A stretch of 12,081 nt of DNA, from NCBI GenBank assembly GCA_030602845.1, contig JAUVYZ010000025.1:1-12081 (forward strand), in the 5' to 3' direction. The DNA comes from Phycisphaerae bacterium (GTDB taxonomy: Bacteria; Planctomycetota; Phycisphaerae; Sedimentisphaerales; Anaerobacaceae). Within the stretch, counting starts at the first letter, position 1. Every line of letters begins with the position of its first letter. Both the position numbers and the translations under genes were made by a program. Shown one piece after another: positions 5,759-12,081 of this stretch. Below the pieces are notes generated by a model. The model was not told the DNA's origin. It worked only from the letters and a program-made list of their open reading frames with translations, and did no database searches.

Positions 5759-7174
5759 TTACTCGCCTTTGGCTATCTGGAGCAAGTCATTACATCGTAC
5801 TCGCAAGGATTTTAATGTCTGCTTGTATTTTTCGTCTTTTGCCAGGTTCACCGTTTCCAGCGGGTCGTTTTTCAGGTCGTAAAGCTCTTCGTAGTCAAAA
5901 TCAATATAGCGGGCGTATTTCCATCGCTGTGTGCGGAGGGCTTCAGTGCGGGCGATGGTTTTGTGCTTAAATGGATGCTCGTAGAAGAAGTCGGTTCGCC
6001 ACTTCGGCTTTTGGCCGGTCAGCAAGGAGACGAGACTTCGGCCCTGCATCTGCTTCGGCACGGCCAGTCCGGCCAACTCCAGAATCGTCGGCGCGATATC
6101 CACGTTAAGTGCCATCTGCTCGCAACTGACACCACGTCTGCTCCCTGATGCTCTTGGGTCAAAGACAATCAAGGGCACGCGGATTGATTCTTCGTGTGGG
6201 AACCATTTTCCTGCAAGTCCGTACTCGCCGAGATAAAAGCCGTTGTCTCCCGTGAACATTATGATTGTGTTATCGTCGAAGTTGAGCCGCTTAAGCTCAT
6301 CCCGGATTTTTCCAATAACGACATCAACGCCGGTAATCAGACGGTAATAGCTTTTGACGGACTCCTGAAACTTTGCCGGCGTCGAGAAGCGTATCTGCCA
6401 ACGCCTGCGGGCCTCGGAAGTCTGCAGAAACTCCGGCAGAGCTTCAAAGTAGCGTGGGTCGGCGGTTTTGGGAGAAGGGATAGCAACATCCTTGTATAGA
6501 TTTTTATAGGCGCGGTCGTAAATAAACTGGCGCGGGTCTCCATCCTGAACGTGAGGCGCCTTGAAACTTACCGAGAGGCAAAAGGGCTTATCCTTTGAGC
6601 AGCCGCGCAGAAATTCAATCGACTGCTCGCCCATAATCTGCGTCAAATGTTTATAATTGCCGTCCTTATCTTTATGCTCATATCTGCCCTGCCCGGGAAA
6701 ACCACGCCAATAATCATATTCGTCAACCGGCAAATCTCTTTTCGGTCCAACTCCATACTTTCCAATAAAGCCGACCTGATACCCAGCTTTGCGCAGAAGC
6801 ATCGGATAAGTCTGTGCCAGGGCAGCTTCAGAAAAATGTGTTCCAAAGTTGTTGATTTTATGCCGGCGTGTCCATTGGCCTGCAAAAATGCTGGCGCGGC
6901 TGGAGGCACATATCGAGGTGGTAACAAAGGCGTTTTTAAACAACACACCGTTGTTTGCCATATCATCCATATTCGGTGTATAGATAATCGGATTGCCGGC
7001 ACAGCCCATAGCATCGGCGCGCTGGTCATCGGTTAGTAAAAAAATAATGTTCGGCCGCCCTGCTGCGGCCCTGCGTCCGGAAAGTTGGCTGTTACAGCCG
7101 GTTAGTGGTATAGCTGCGGTTGCAGCACTTCCTGCTACGAGTTTTACAAATTCGCGTCGATTTAAGTTCTCCAT
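5759..7174 (-). CDS. Formylglycine-type sulfatase D with CASSR active-site motif, Tat lipoprotein
   Basis: The 471-residue protein is an S1-family sulfatase. The signal has a twin-arginine motif (NRREFV, 5-10) and a good lipobox, PLTGC, with Cys27 as lipidation site. Metal ligands are Asp49/Asp50 (LLTDDQ) and Asp310/Asn311 (FTGDNG). The active-site nucleophile would be Cys89 in CASSR, where the usual Pro/Ala is Ser. Lys139 lies in GKYGVG with no His two residues on; His208 is in KAPHV; and AGKWFPHEESIRVPL (about 321-335) replaces the GGxRxP segment of other family members. That layout recalls N-acetylglucosamine-6-sulfatase or iduronate-2-sulfatase-like groups, but I cannot assign a substrate. 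An in-frame ATG at 7198 would add eight residues; the ATG at 7174 is preferred because AAAGGGG lies five bases upstream and the N-terminus then aligns with the other sulfatases. Confidence 0.92.
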   Translation of the reverse strand: MENLNRREFVKLVAGSAATAAIPLTGCNSQLSGRRAAAGRPNIIFLLTDDQRADAMGCAGNPIIYTPNMDDMANNGVLFKNAFVTTSICASSRASIFAGQWTRRHKINNFGTHFSEAALAQTYPMLLRKAGYQVGFIGKYGVGPKRDLPVDEYDYWRGFPGQGRYEHKDKDGNYKHLTQIMGEQSIEFLRGCSKDKPFCLSVSFKAPHVQDGDPRQFIYDRAYKNLYKDVAIPSPKTADPRYFEALPEFLQTSEARRRWQIRFSTPAKFQESVKSYYRLITGVDVVIGKIRDELKRLNFDDNTIIMFTGDNGFYLGEYGLAGKWFPHEESIRVPLIVFDPRASGSRRGVSCEQMALNVDIAPTILELAGLAVPKQMQGRSLVSLLTGQKPKWRTDFFYEHPFKHKTIARTEALRTQRWKYARYIDFDYEELYDLKNDPLETVNLAKDEKYKQTLKSLRVRCNDLLQIAKGE

Positions 7175-7225
7175 TTTTTCCCCTTTATGCTTTGTCATTG
7201 TCTTTCAGCAAATCCGGACGCCATT
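7175..7225 (-). repeat. 51-nt leader shared with sulfatase B (copy in front of sulfatase D)
   Basis: The 51 bases directly before the sulfatase D ATG align without gaps to the 51 bases before the sulfatase B ATG (10618-10668), with about 32 identities by eye. The best-kept block is AAAGACAA. The similarity continues into the coding sequence (MExLNRRxF), so leader and export signal seem to have been copied as one unit. Confidence 0.55.
7180..7186 (-). promoter_or_regulatory. Ribosome-binding site fixing the sulfatase D start
   Basis: The minus strand reads AAAGGGG five bases before the ATG at 7174. The alternative ATG at 7198 lies above this site and would make it part of the coding sequence, so 7174 is the better start. 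Confidence 0.75.
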
Positions 7226-7261
7226 TCTTTGTTCGCGCCAAGATGATCGTAGTGGTGGCAC

Positions 7262-7756
7262 TTACTTCTCTGTAATAATCTTCTCTCCAACGACCATTTT
7301 TGGCTTTTTTGTAAGGTCAAAAGGGTCGAAGATATATACGAGGTCATCACCTTTGCCGTTCTCATTAATGCGGTTTGGACCGGCACTGATAAAAGTATAT
7401 TCTTCAGGCGTTTTTGTAACAAGGCTCACAGGCGTGCCCCAGTAATCAATAATTGCACCGGTATTAGGGTCGAACCACTTGCTCATAGAAGTTTCGTGCC
7501 CGAAAACACGCAGATGACTCTTTACATACTTGGATAAAGACTTCATCTCTTTCGGAGGTGGTTCATTTGTGTCGTCCACAAGACACTGCATGCCTAACGC
7601 CAGATGCCTGAACCTGTTAAGCGTACAAACTGTTCGGGACCACCGGCCGTATTCGATATGGCGGTGCTCTGTCCATATTCTATTCAGCCAAACTCCCGCG
7701 ACGAAAATAAGAGCAGCAAATATAATCAGCAAAACTAACTTGCGGCTAAGTTTCAT
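7262..7756 (-). CDS. Membrane-anchored hypothetical protein with GspG-like C-terminus
   Basis: The 164-residue protein has one N-terminal membrane helix (about 7-25) after a short basic start (MKLSRK), with the rest presumably outside the cytoplasmic membrane. No GFTLxE prepilin motif is present. The C-terminal part reads DYWGTPV (104-110), then EYTFISAGPN (119-128) and GKGDDLVYIFDP (134-145). This order, D-x-WG-x-P followed by S-x-G and then GDD, is the pattern of the C-terminal half of type II secretion major pseudopilin GspG, where such acidic loops bind calcium. It may therefore be a divergent pseudopilin that lost the processing signal, or another envelope protein. A ribosome-binding site (AGGAG) lies eight bases before the ATG, and a strong hairpin sits just above it. 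It lies between two sulfatases in the same direction. Function not known. Confidence 0.8.
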   Translation of the reverse strand: MKLSRKLVLLIIFAALIFVAGVWLNRIWTEHRHIEYGRWSRTVCTLNRFRHLALGMQCLVDDTNEPPPKEMKSLSKYVKSHLRVFGHETSMSKWFDPNTGAIIDYWGTPVSLVTKTPEEYTFISAGPNRINENGKGDDLVYIFDPFDLTKKPKMVVGEKIITEK

Positions 7757-7769
7757 TCTATATTCTCCT

Positions 7770-7802
7770 GCTTAAAGACGGAAGATAGGGCGTCTTTTAA
7801 GC
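7770..7802 (-). promoter_or_regulatory. Strong hairpin abutting the ribosome-binding site of the 7262-7756 gene
   Basis: GCTTAAAGACG (7770-7780) and CGTCTTTTAAGC (7791-7802) pair around a 10-base loop with a single-base bulge. The stem lies in the 93-bp spacer after sulfatase C and ends directly against the AGGAG ribosome-binding site of the next gene. No U-tract follows on the minus strand, so it is not a standard intrinsic terminator. It may act as an RNA-processing or stability element, or tune translation of the downstream gene. Confidence 0.55.
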
Positions 7803-7849
7803 TGAGGCCGATTATATTCACGAGATGAACAGTTTTGCAAGTGAACTTG

Positions 7850-9238
7850 TCATTTCTTTTTTGCTGATTTTACGGGCCAATTTGGCGATTCGGTGCGGGC
7901 GGTCGCCAGATACTTCTCAATCCTGGCAATCACCTTGGGGTGCTGGTCGGCGATGTTGTGTTTTTCTGCCAAGTCTTTGGCCAGGTCGTAAAGCTCCAGC
8001 GGCTGGCCCGGAGCCGGACGCACCGCCTTGTAATTGCGCCAGCGCACCGCCTGCTGAAAGTTGCGCTCGAAAAATTCCCAGTACAGGAAGCGGTCATCAG
8101 TGATTTGTTTCTTGCCGAGCAGCGTGGGCAAAACGCTGATGCCGTCGATATCCGGCGGGGTTTTTGCGCCGACAAGGTCAGTCAGCGTCGGCAGGACGTC
8201 TGCAAAGTACCAAACGGCGATGGCGTTTAGCTTGCCGGCTGGGACCTTACCGGGCCAGCGGACGACCATGGGCGTGCGGATGCCGCCTTCGTACATGTCG
8301 CGCTTGCGGCCGCGGAGTAGGCCGGAGCTGTCGAAGATCCCTTCCCAGCGTTGGGCCGCGCCGTTGTCTGAGCAGAAGAACACCATCGTCTTATCGTCGA
8401 TATTGAGTTTTTTCAACAGGGTCATGATGCGGCCTATGTCTCGATCCATGCGTGTAATCATAGCGGCGTGGACTTTCGCGTCCTGTGGCCAGGATTTGTC
8501 CGTATATGGTTCGGTGCTCGGTATCTCGTACTTTGCGTGCGGGATGGTGTAGGGCAGATAGAGAAAGAATGGGTCGGCTTTGCGGCCGCGGATAAAATCC
8601 AGGGCGAAGTCGGTGACGAGGTCATGCGAGTACACCTCTCGTTTACCGTCCTTATTTCCTTCAAGGATTTGCTTTTGCTCGTTGTGCCAGAGGTACGGTG
8701 GATAGTAGCTGTGGGCATTTTTCTGGTTGAGGTAGCCGAACCACTCGTCGAAGCCCTGGCGGTTAGGGATGCCCGTTGTGTCCGGTTCGCCGAGTCCCCA
8801 TTTGCCGGTGATACCCGTAGCATAGCCGGCCTGTTTTAGCACTTCAGCCACCGTAACATCTTCGGGTTCGAGCGGGACTCGCCTCTGCGGCCCGACGCCG
8901 CCCACCTTGCCGGAGTTGCCCCGGACACGGGTATGACCGGTATGCTGACCGGTCATCAGTACGCTGCGGGAGGGCGCGCAGACGGTGGAACCAGCGTAGC
9001 ATTGGGTAAAGCGTGTACCTTCAGCGGCAAGCCGGTCGATATTGGGAGTTTTGATATGCTTTTGGCCGTAACAGCCCAAGTCGGCATACCCAAGGTCGTC
9101 GGCCATGATAAAAATGATGGTCGGCCGCCTTGCTGCTGCACTCCTGCGTTTGATAAGCTCACTCTGACAGCCGGCTGAAGGCATGACCGCAGCCATAGCA
9201 CCGCCGGCGGCGAGATTTAGAAATTGGCGTCTATTCAT
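7850..9238 (-). CDS. Arylsulfatase A-like sulfatase C, Tat lipoprotein
   Basis: The 462-residue S1 sulfatase is of arylsulfatase A type. The signal is compact: NRRQFL at residues 2-7 and a lipobox-like PSAGC with Cys24. Metal ligands are Asp47/Asp48 (MADDLGYADLGCYG) and Asp291/Asn292 (CSDNG). The formylglycine motif is CAPSR (87-91), followed by SVLMTGQ. K146 is in TGKWGLG (Gly where many family members have His), His234 in IPHAKY and Lys312 in RGRKRDMYEGGIRTP. The C-terminus ends KSAKKK. Its ATG overlaps the TGA of sulfatase B by four bases (ATGA), with GGAG about eight bases upstream inside the sulfatase B coding sequence; the two are therefore translationally coupled and probably made in a fixed ratio. 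The substrate cannot be named from sequence alone. Confidence 0.94.
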   Translation of the reverse strand: MNRRQFLNLAAGGAMAAVMPSAGCQSELIKRRSAAARRPTIIFIMADDLGYADLGCYGQKHIKTPNIDRLAAEGTRFTQCYAGSTVCAPSRSVLMTGQHTGHTRVRGNSGKVGGVGPQRRVPLEPEDVTVAEVLKQAGYATGITGKWGLGEPDTTGIPNRQGFDEWFGYLNQKNAHSYYPPYLWHNEQKQILEGNKDGKREVYSHDLVTDFALDFIRGRKADPFFLYLPYTIPHAKYEIPSTEPYTDKSWPQDAKVHAAMITRMDRDIGRIMTLLKKLNIDDKTMVFFCSDNGAAQRWEGIFDSSGLLRGRKRDMYEGGIRTPMVVRWPGKVPAGKLNAIAVWYFADVLPTLTDLVGAKTPPDIDGISVLPTLLGKKQITDDRFLYWEFFERNFQQAVRWRNYKAVRPAPGQPLELYDLAKDLAEKHNIADQHPKVIARIEKYLATARTESPNWPVKSAKKK

Positions 9239-10617
9239 TTTTGTTTGCTCCGGTTCTTTTTGGTTTTCTTAGTTCGTTTTTTTGGCCTTGAGATTGGCTC
9301 GCGCATCTGTGCGCGCCACTGGTCATAAAGTGCTTTAAGCTGCCTTAACATGTTCGGTTGCTCAGAGGCCAGGTTGTTCTTTTCACTGATATCGATATCA
9401 AGATTATAAAGTTCCAACGAGCCTTTTCGATAAAGGAGTTTCCATTTGCCTTCTCGAACGGCCCACTGGTCGGACCCGTCGCAGAAGAAAAGTGCCTTGT
9501 GCAGGGGTTGTTTCGTTTCTCGGCGAAGGACCGGCAGCATATCTTTTCCGTCGTATACTCGGTCGCCGGGAAGTTTGGCGCCGACAGCAGCGCAGATGGT
9601 CGGCAGGATGTCCAGGGAAATAACAGGCTCATCGCAAACTGTTCCTTTCGGTAATTTTCCCGGCCAGCGCACAATAAACGGAACCCGGATTCCGCCTTCA
9701 TAAACGCTTTGCTTGTAATCGCGCAAAATGCCGTTATTGGCAAAATTCTTTCTGGCACCTCCATTGTCCGAGAAAAAGATGATGAGAGTATTGTCGTCGG
9801 CGCCGGTCCGCTTGAGAGCGTCCAGCACTTTTCCAATCGCCTCATCCATACTCGTGAGCATTGCCAGGTAGATGTCCCGGTTCTCATCCCCTGTATTGAA
9901 GCGCTTTATATACTTCTGCAGCGCCTGCAGGGGCCAGTGCACGGCGTTAAAGGGCAGATAAAGGAAGAAAGGCCGTTTTTGGTGCCGTTCAATAAATGAC
10001 ACAGCTTCACGAGCCAGGTTGTCTGTCAGGTAGCCGGTATCGTTTATCGGTTTGTCATTACGATAGATCGAATTATGTTCGTTTGTTATCTGAAGTTTGA
10101 AGTAATCATGCGCTCCGTGTCCCAGGAATCCGTAGAATTCGTCAAACCCTCGTTTGAGAGGGCGGTAGTCCGGCTGGATGCCGACGTGCCATTTGCCGAT
10201 GACCGCGGTGGCGTAGCCTTGTTTTTTTAGCAGGTCGGCGAGTGTAACTTCACTCAGGGGCAATCCGGACCTGGAATCACCGCCTGTATAGAACCCGAAG
10301 CGCTGCTGATAGCGGCCGGTCAACAGTCCGGCCCGAGTGGGCGCACAGACATAGGCGCTGGCGTAAGCGTTTGTCAATCGCACGCCTTGCCGGGCGAGCC
10401 GGTCGATATTGGGCGTGCTGACCTCATGCGGATGGTCATAACAGCTTGCATCCGCGTATCCCTGGTCATCTGAAACGATAAGCACAATATTCGGGCGCTT
10501 TGCTGCTGCGTTTGTGCCGTTGCTAAGTTTACTGTGACAGCCGGCTGAAGGCATCACCGCTGCCACAGCACCGCTGGCCATGAGTGAGAGAAATTTGCGC
10601 CGATTTAAGTCTTCCAT
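9235..10617 (-). CDS. Arylsulfatase/GalNAc-6-sulfatase-like sulfatase B, Tat lipoprotein
   Basis: The 460-residue protein is an S1 sulfatase and the only one here with the full classic active-site set: Asp50/Asp51, CAPTR with nucleophile Cys91, Lys142 and His144 in GKWHVG, His227 in AVHWPL, Asp284/Asn285 in FSDNGG, and Lys302 before YEGGIRVPF. The N-terminus has a twin-arginine motif (NRRKFL) and a lipobox-like PSAGC with Cys27. The general layout resembles arylsulfatase A and N-acetylgalactosamine-6-sulfatase groups; the substrate remains a guess. The last 17 residues are almost all Lys, Arg, Ser, Thr or Pro, an unusual basic tail on an exported enzyme. The start is ATG with GGAG about eight bases upstream. 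The stop overlaps the start of sulfatase C. It lies 51 bp after sulfatase A. Confidence 0.95.
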   Translation of the reverse strand: MEDLNRRKFLSLMASGAVAAVMPSAGCHSKLSNGTNAAAKRPNIVLIVSDDQGYADASCYDHPHEVSTPNIDRLARQGVRLTNAYASAYVCAPTRAGLLTGRYQQRFGFYTGGDSRSGLPLSEVTLADLLKKQGYATAVIGKWHVGIQPDYRPLKRGFDEFYGFLGHGAHDYFKLQITNEHNSIYRNDKPINDTGYLTDNLAREAVSFIERHQKRPFFLYLPFNAVHWPLQALQKYIKRFNTGDENRDIYLAMLTSMDEAIGKVLDALKRTGADDNTLIIFFSDNGGARKNFANNGILRDYKQSVYEGGIRVPFIVRWPGKLPKGTVCDEPVISLDILPTICAAVGAKLPGDRVYDGKDMLPVLRRETKQPLHKALFFCDGSDQWAVREGKWKLLYRKGSLELYNLDIDISEKNNLASEQPNMLRQLKALYDQWRAQMREPISRPKKRTKKTKKNRSKQK

Positions 10618-10668
10618 ATTTGCAGCTCCAATTTTGCTTGTTGTCTTTGAGTAAGTCTGGTTGGCATT
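10618..10668 (-). repeat. 51-nt leader shared with sulfatase D (copy in front of sulfatase B)
   Basis: This spacer begins immediately after the sulfatase A stop codon and ends at the sulfatase B ATG. It aligns without gaps to 7175-7225 (see that entry). Both copies contain a GGAG- or GGGG-type ribosome-binding site near their 3' end, and both open with an ATG-initiated short frame of uncertain meaning. Confidence 0.55.
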
Positions 10669-12081
10669 TTATTTCAAAGAATTTAGGGCGGCCTGGAGGC
10701 ATTTTCTGACGCTGGAGGCTTCGGGGCCGGCCCGGCCTGGTTCGATGGGATTTTCTTCGAGCGGGTCGGCGGACACATCGTAAAGTGCGGCGGCTCGATT
10801 GTGGTCGCCGGGGGCGTAGAGCTTCCAGCGTTTGTCGCGTGCGAAACGGATGAGTTTTGTCTTTTCCGGTCTGGGGTTGTAATGACAGAAAAGCCACTGT
10901 CCGGGAGTGGGCGATTTACCTTTTAGCTGAGGCAGGAAGCTGCGGCCATCGATGGTAACATCGCTGGGGAGCGAGGCACCGGCGGCATCGGCAAGGGTCG
11001 GGAGGAAATCGCTGAAATCGACGAGGTCTGTGCAGACTTTGCCGGTAGGGGTTGTGCCTTTCCAGTTTGCAATCAGGGCGACGTGTGTGCCGGCGTCGGT
11101 GGTGAGGCCCTTGCCTCCCTGGATGACGCGGCCATCAGTCATTTTCGAGGTGATTGGCCTGGGGGAGCCATTGTCGCCGGTGAACAAAAGAAGGGTATTT
11201 TCGCGGAGGCCGAGCTCGTTGAGCTTGCGGACGATGCGTCCGATGATTTTGTCCATGTAGGCGACCATGTCAGCGAAGAACTTTTTGTTGTTCGCTTTGC
11301 GTCCCCACTCGGGGCTGTCCGGTGTTGGTACGAAGGGGCCGTGGGTCAGGGCCATCGGATAGTAGAGCACGAACGGGTTGGATTTTTTGGATTTGTGGCG
11401 TTCCAAATAAGCGCAGATGTGGTCGCAGAAGATGTCGGGGCCATATTTGCCATCGAGGTCCTTGAGCGGTTTGCCGTTGTGTATTATTTTTGGGCTGCGG
11501 TAGCGTGAGTCTTTTGGAGCGAAAGCGTCTTCCATATGCCAGAGGCAATACTCGTCGAAGCCGGCGTCGTAGGGGCCGTTGGCGGCGCGGCCGATGAGCT
11601 GCCACTTGCCGACGATGCAGGTGTCGTAGCCGGCGGTTTTGAGTACGTGGGCGAAGGTTTTTTCGGTGAAGTCGAAGTGGCCGAACTTGATGTAGTTGCG
11701 GGCGTTGGACCTGCCGGTCATAATCTTTACACGGGATGGTGTGCAAAGCGGCTGAGCGTAACAATGGTCAAAACGCATGCCGGTTGCGCCTAACCGGTCA
11801 AGGAAAGGCGTTTTATAGAATGCGCTGCCGTAACAGCCGAGACACTCGTAGCCGAGGTCGTCGGCCATTATAAGGATGATGTTGGGTTTGTCTGCAAGCG
11901 TCTCGGGTGTGGACGGTATAGATATGCTGTTGCATCCTTGTGAAGTCAGCGCCGCGACTGCGCCGCCGGCTGCAAGTGAGAGAAATTCGCGTCGACTCAC
12001 CCCGTTAGAAATCTTTGCTTTTTGTTCTGTTAAAAGTTGACGACTTACTTCCAACGGGGCTTGTTCTGTGTCCTTGTCCAC
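10669..12081 (-). CDS. Formylglycine-type sulfatase A, Tat-exported, start possibly beyond the window
   Basis: At least 470 residues of an S1 sulfatase are present. A twin-arginine motif (SRREFL, about residues 29-34 counted from the window edge) is followed by a hydrophobic Ala-rich stretch and TSQGC (Cys50). Metal ligands are Asp74/Asp75 (MADDLGYECLGCYG) and Asp303/Asn304 (TGDNG). The nucleophile is Cys113 in CTPSR; Lys159 lies in GKWQ (Gln in place of His), His247 in MALTHGP, and Lys324 in QGGKG. It is most like sulfatase E, and the two probably share a substrate class. The frame is open to the window edge, where the terminal codon is GTG. No convincing ribosome-binding site precedes the internal TTG or GTG codons, so the true start may be at the edge or outside. 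The pre-signal segment of about 28 residues is longer than in the other sulfatases. Confidence 0.92.
   Translation of the reverse strand: MDKDTEQAPLEVSRQLLTEQKAKISNGVSRREFLSLAAGGAVAALTSQGCNSISIPSTPETLADKPNIILIMADDLGYECLGCYGSAFYKTPFLDRLGATGMRFDHCYAQPLCTPSRVKIMTGRSNARNYIKFGHFDFTEKTFAHVLKTAGYDTCIVGKWQLIGRAANGPYDAGFDEYCLWHMEDAFAPKDSRYRSPKIIHNGKPLKDLDGKYGPDIFCDHICAYLERHKSKKSNPFVLYYPMALTHGPFVPTPDSPEWGRKANNKKFFADMVAYMDKIIGRIVRKLNELGLRENTLLLFTGDNGSPRPITSKMTDGRVIQGGKGLTTDAGTHVALIANWKGTTPTGKVCTDLVDFSDFLPTLADAAGASLPSDVTIDGRSFLPQLKGKSPTPGQWLFCHYNPRPEKTKLIRFARDKRWKLYAPGDHNRAAALYDVSADPLEENPIEPGRAGPEASSVRKCLQAALNSLK

Noticed and set aside
7175..7198. Upstream ATG at 7198 as sulfatase D start
   Set aside because: The AAAGGGG ribosome-binding site lies between it and the ATG at 7174, and only the latter gives the same N-terminal layout as sulfatases B and E.
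11270..11764. 164-codon minus-strand frame inside sulfatase A
   Set aside because: It is a shifted frame of sulfatase A. Its His/Arg/Leu/Pro-rich composition reflects the GC-rich codon pattern, not a gene.

Overview
The window reads almost entirely from the minus strand. It looks like a chromosomal segment of a Planctomycetota-type (PVC) bacterium, probably marine or sediment-dwelling; this lineage call is an inference. It rests on a dense cluster of Tat-exported lipoprotein sulfatases, on type IV prepilin-like proteins of the H-X9-DG/DUF1559 style, and on zinc-ribbon plus DUF4190 membrane proteins, a combination typical of that phylum. No tRNA, rRNA, CRISPR array, transposase or integrase was seen.

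In transcription order, from high to low coordinates: sulfatase A (10669-12081, start possibly outside the window); sulfatase B (9235-10617); sulfatase C (7850-9238, sharing an ATGA overlap with B); a small membrane-anchored protein with a GspG-like C-terminus (7262-7756); sulfatase D (5759-7174); a canonical type IV prepilin-like protein (4889-5752); two tandem paralogues in which the prepilin N-terminus is replaced by a zinc ribbon plus DUF4190 membrane module (3750-4856 and 2620-3717); and sulfatase E (1131-2588, GTG start). Spacers are short (a 4-nt overlap up to 93 nt) and no clear intrinsic terminator interrupts them, so this looks like one operon or a few overlapping ones. After a 249-bp spacer full of palindromes come housekeeping genes: rplS (ribosomal protein L19), yraN (UPF0102 nuclease-fold protein) and the first 19 codons of a tatD-family DNase.

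The five sulfatases carry the formylglycine-type Cys motif and metal-binding residues, but their catalytic domains differ. That suggests stepwise desulfation of a complex sulfated glycan outside the cytoplasm. The pseudopilin-like proteins interleaved with them may form a cell-surface assembly. No glycoside hydrolase, transporter, sulfatase-maturing enzyme or regulator lies in the window, so the substrate cannot be named.

The most unusual feature is the trio of tandem paralogues at 2620-5752. One pseudopilin-like ectodomain is fused to two unrelated membrane anchors, and the three copies form a sequence mosaic with a near-identical 1,139-bp tandem period.
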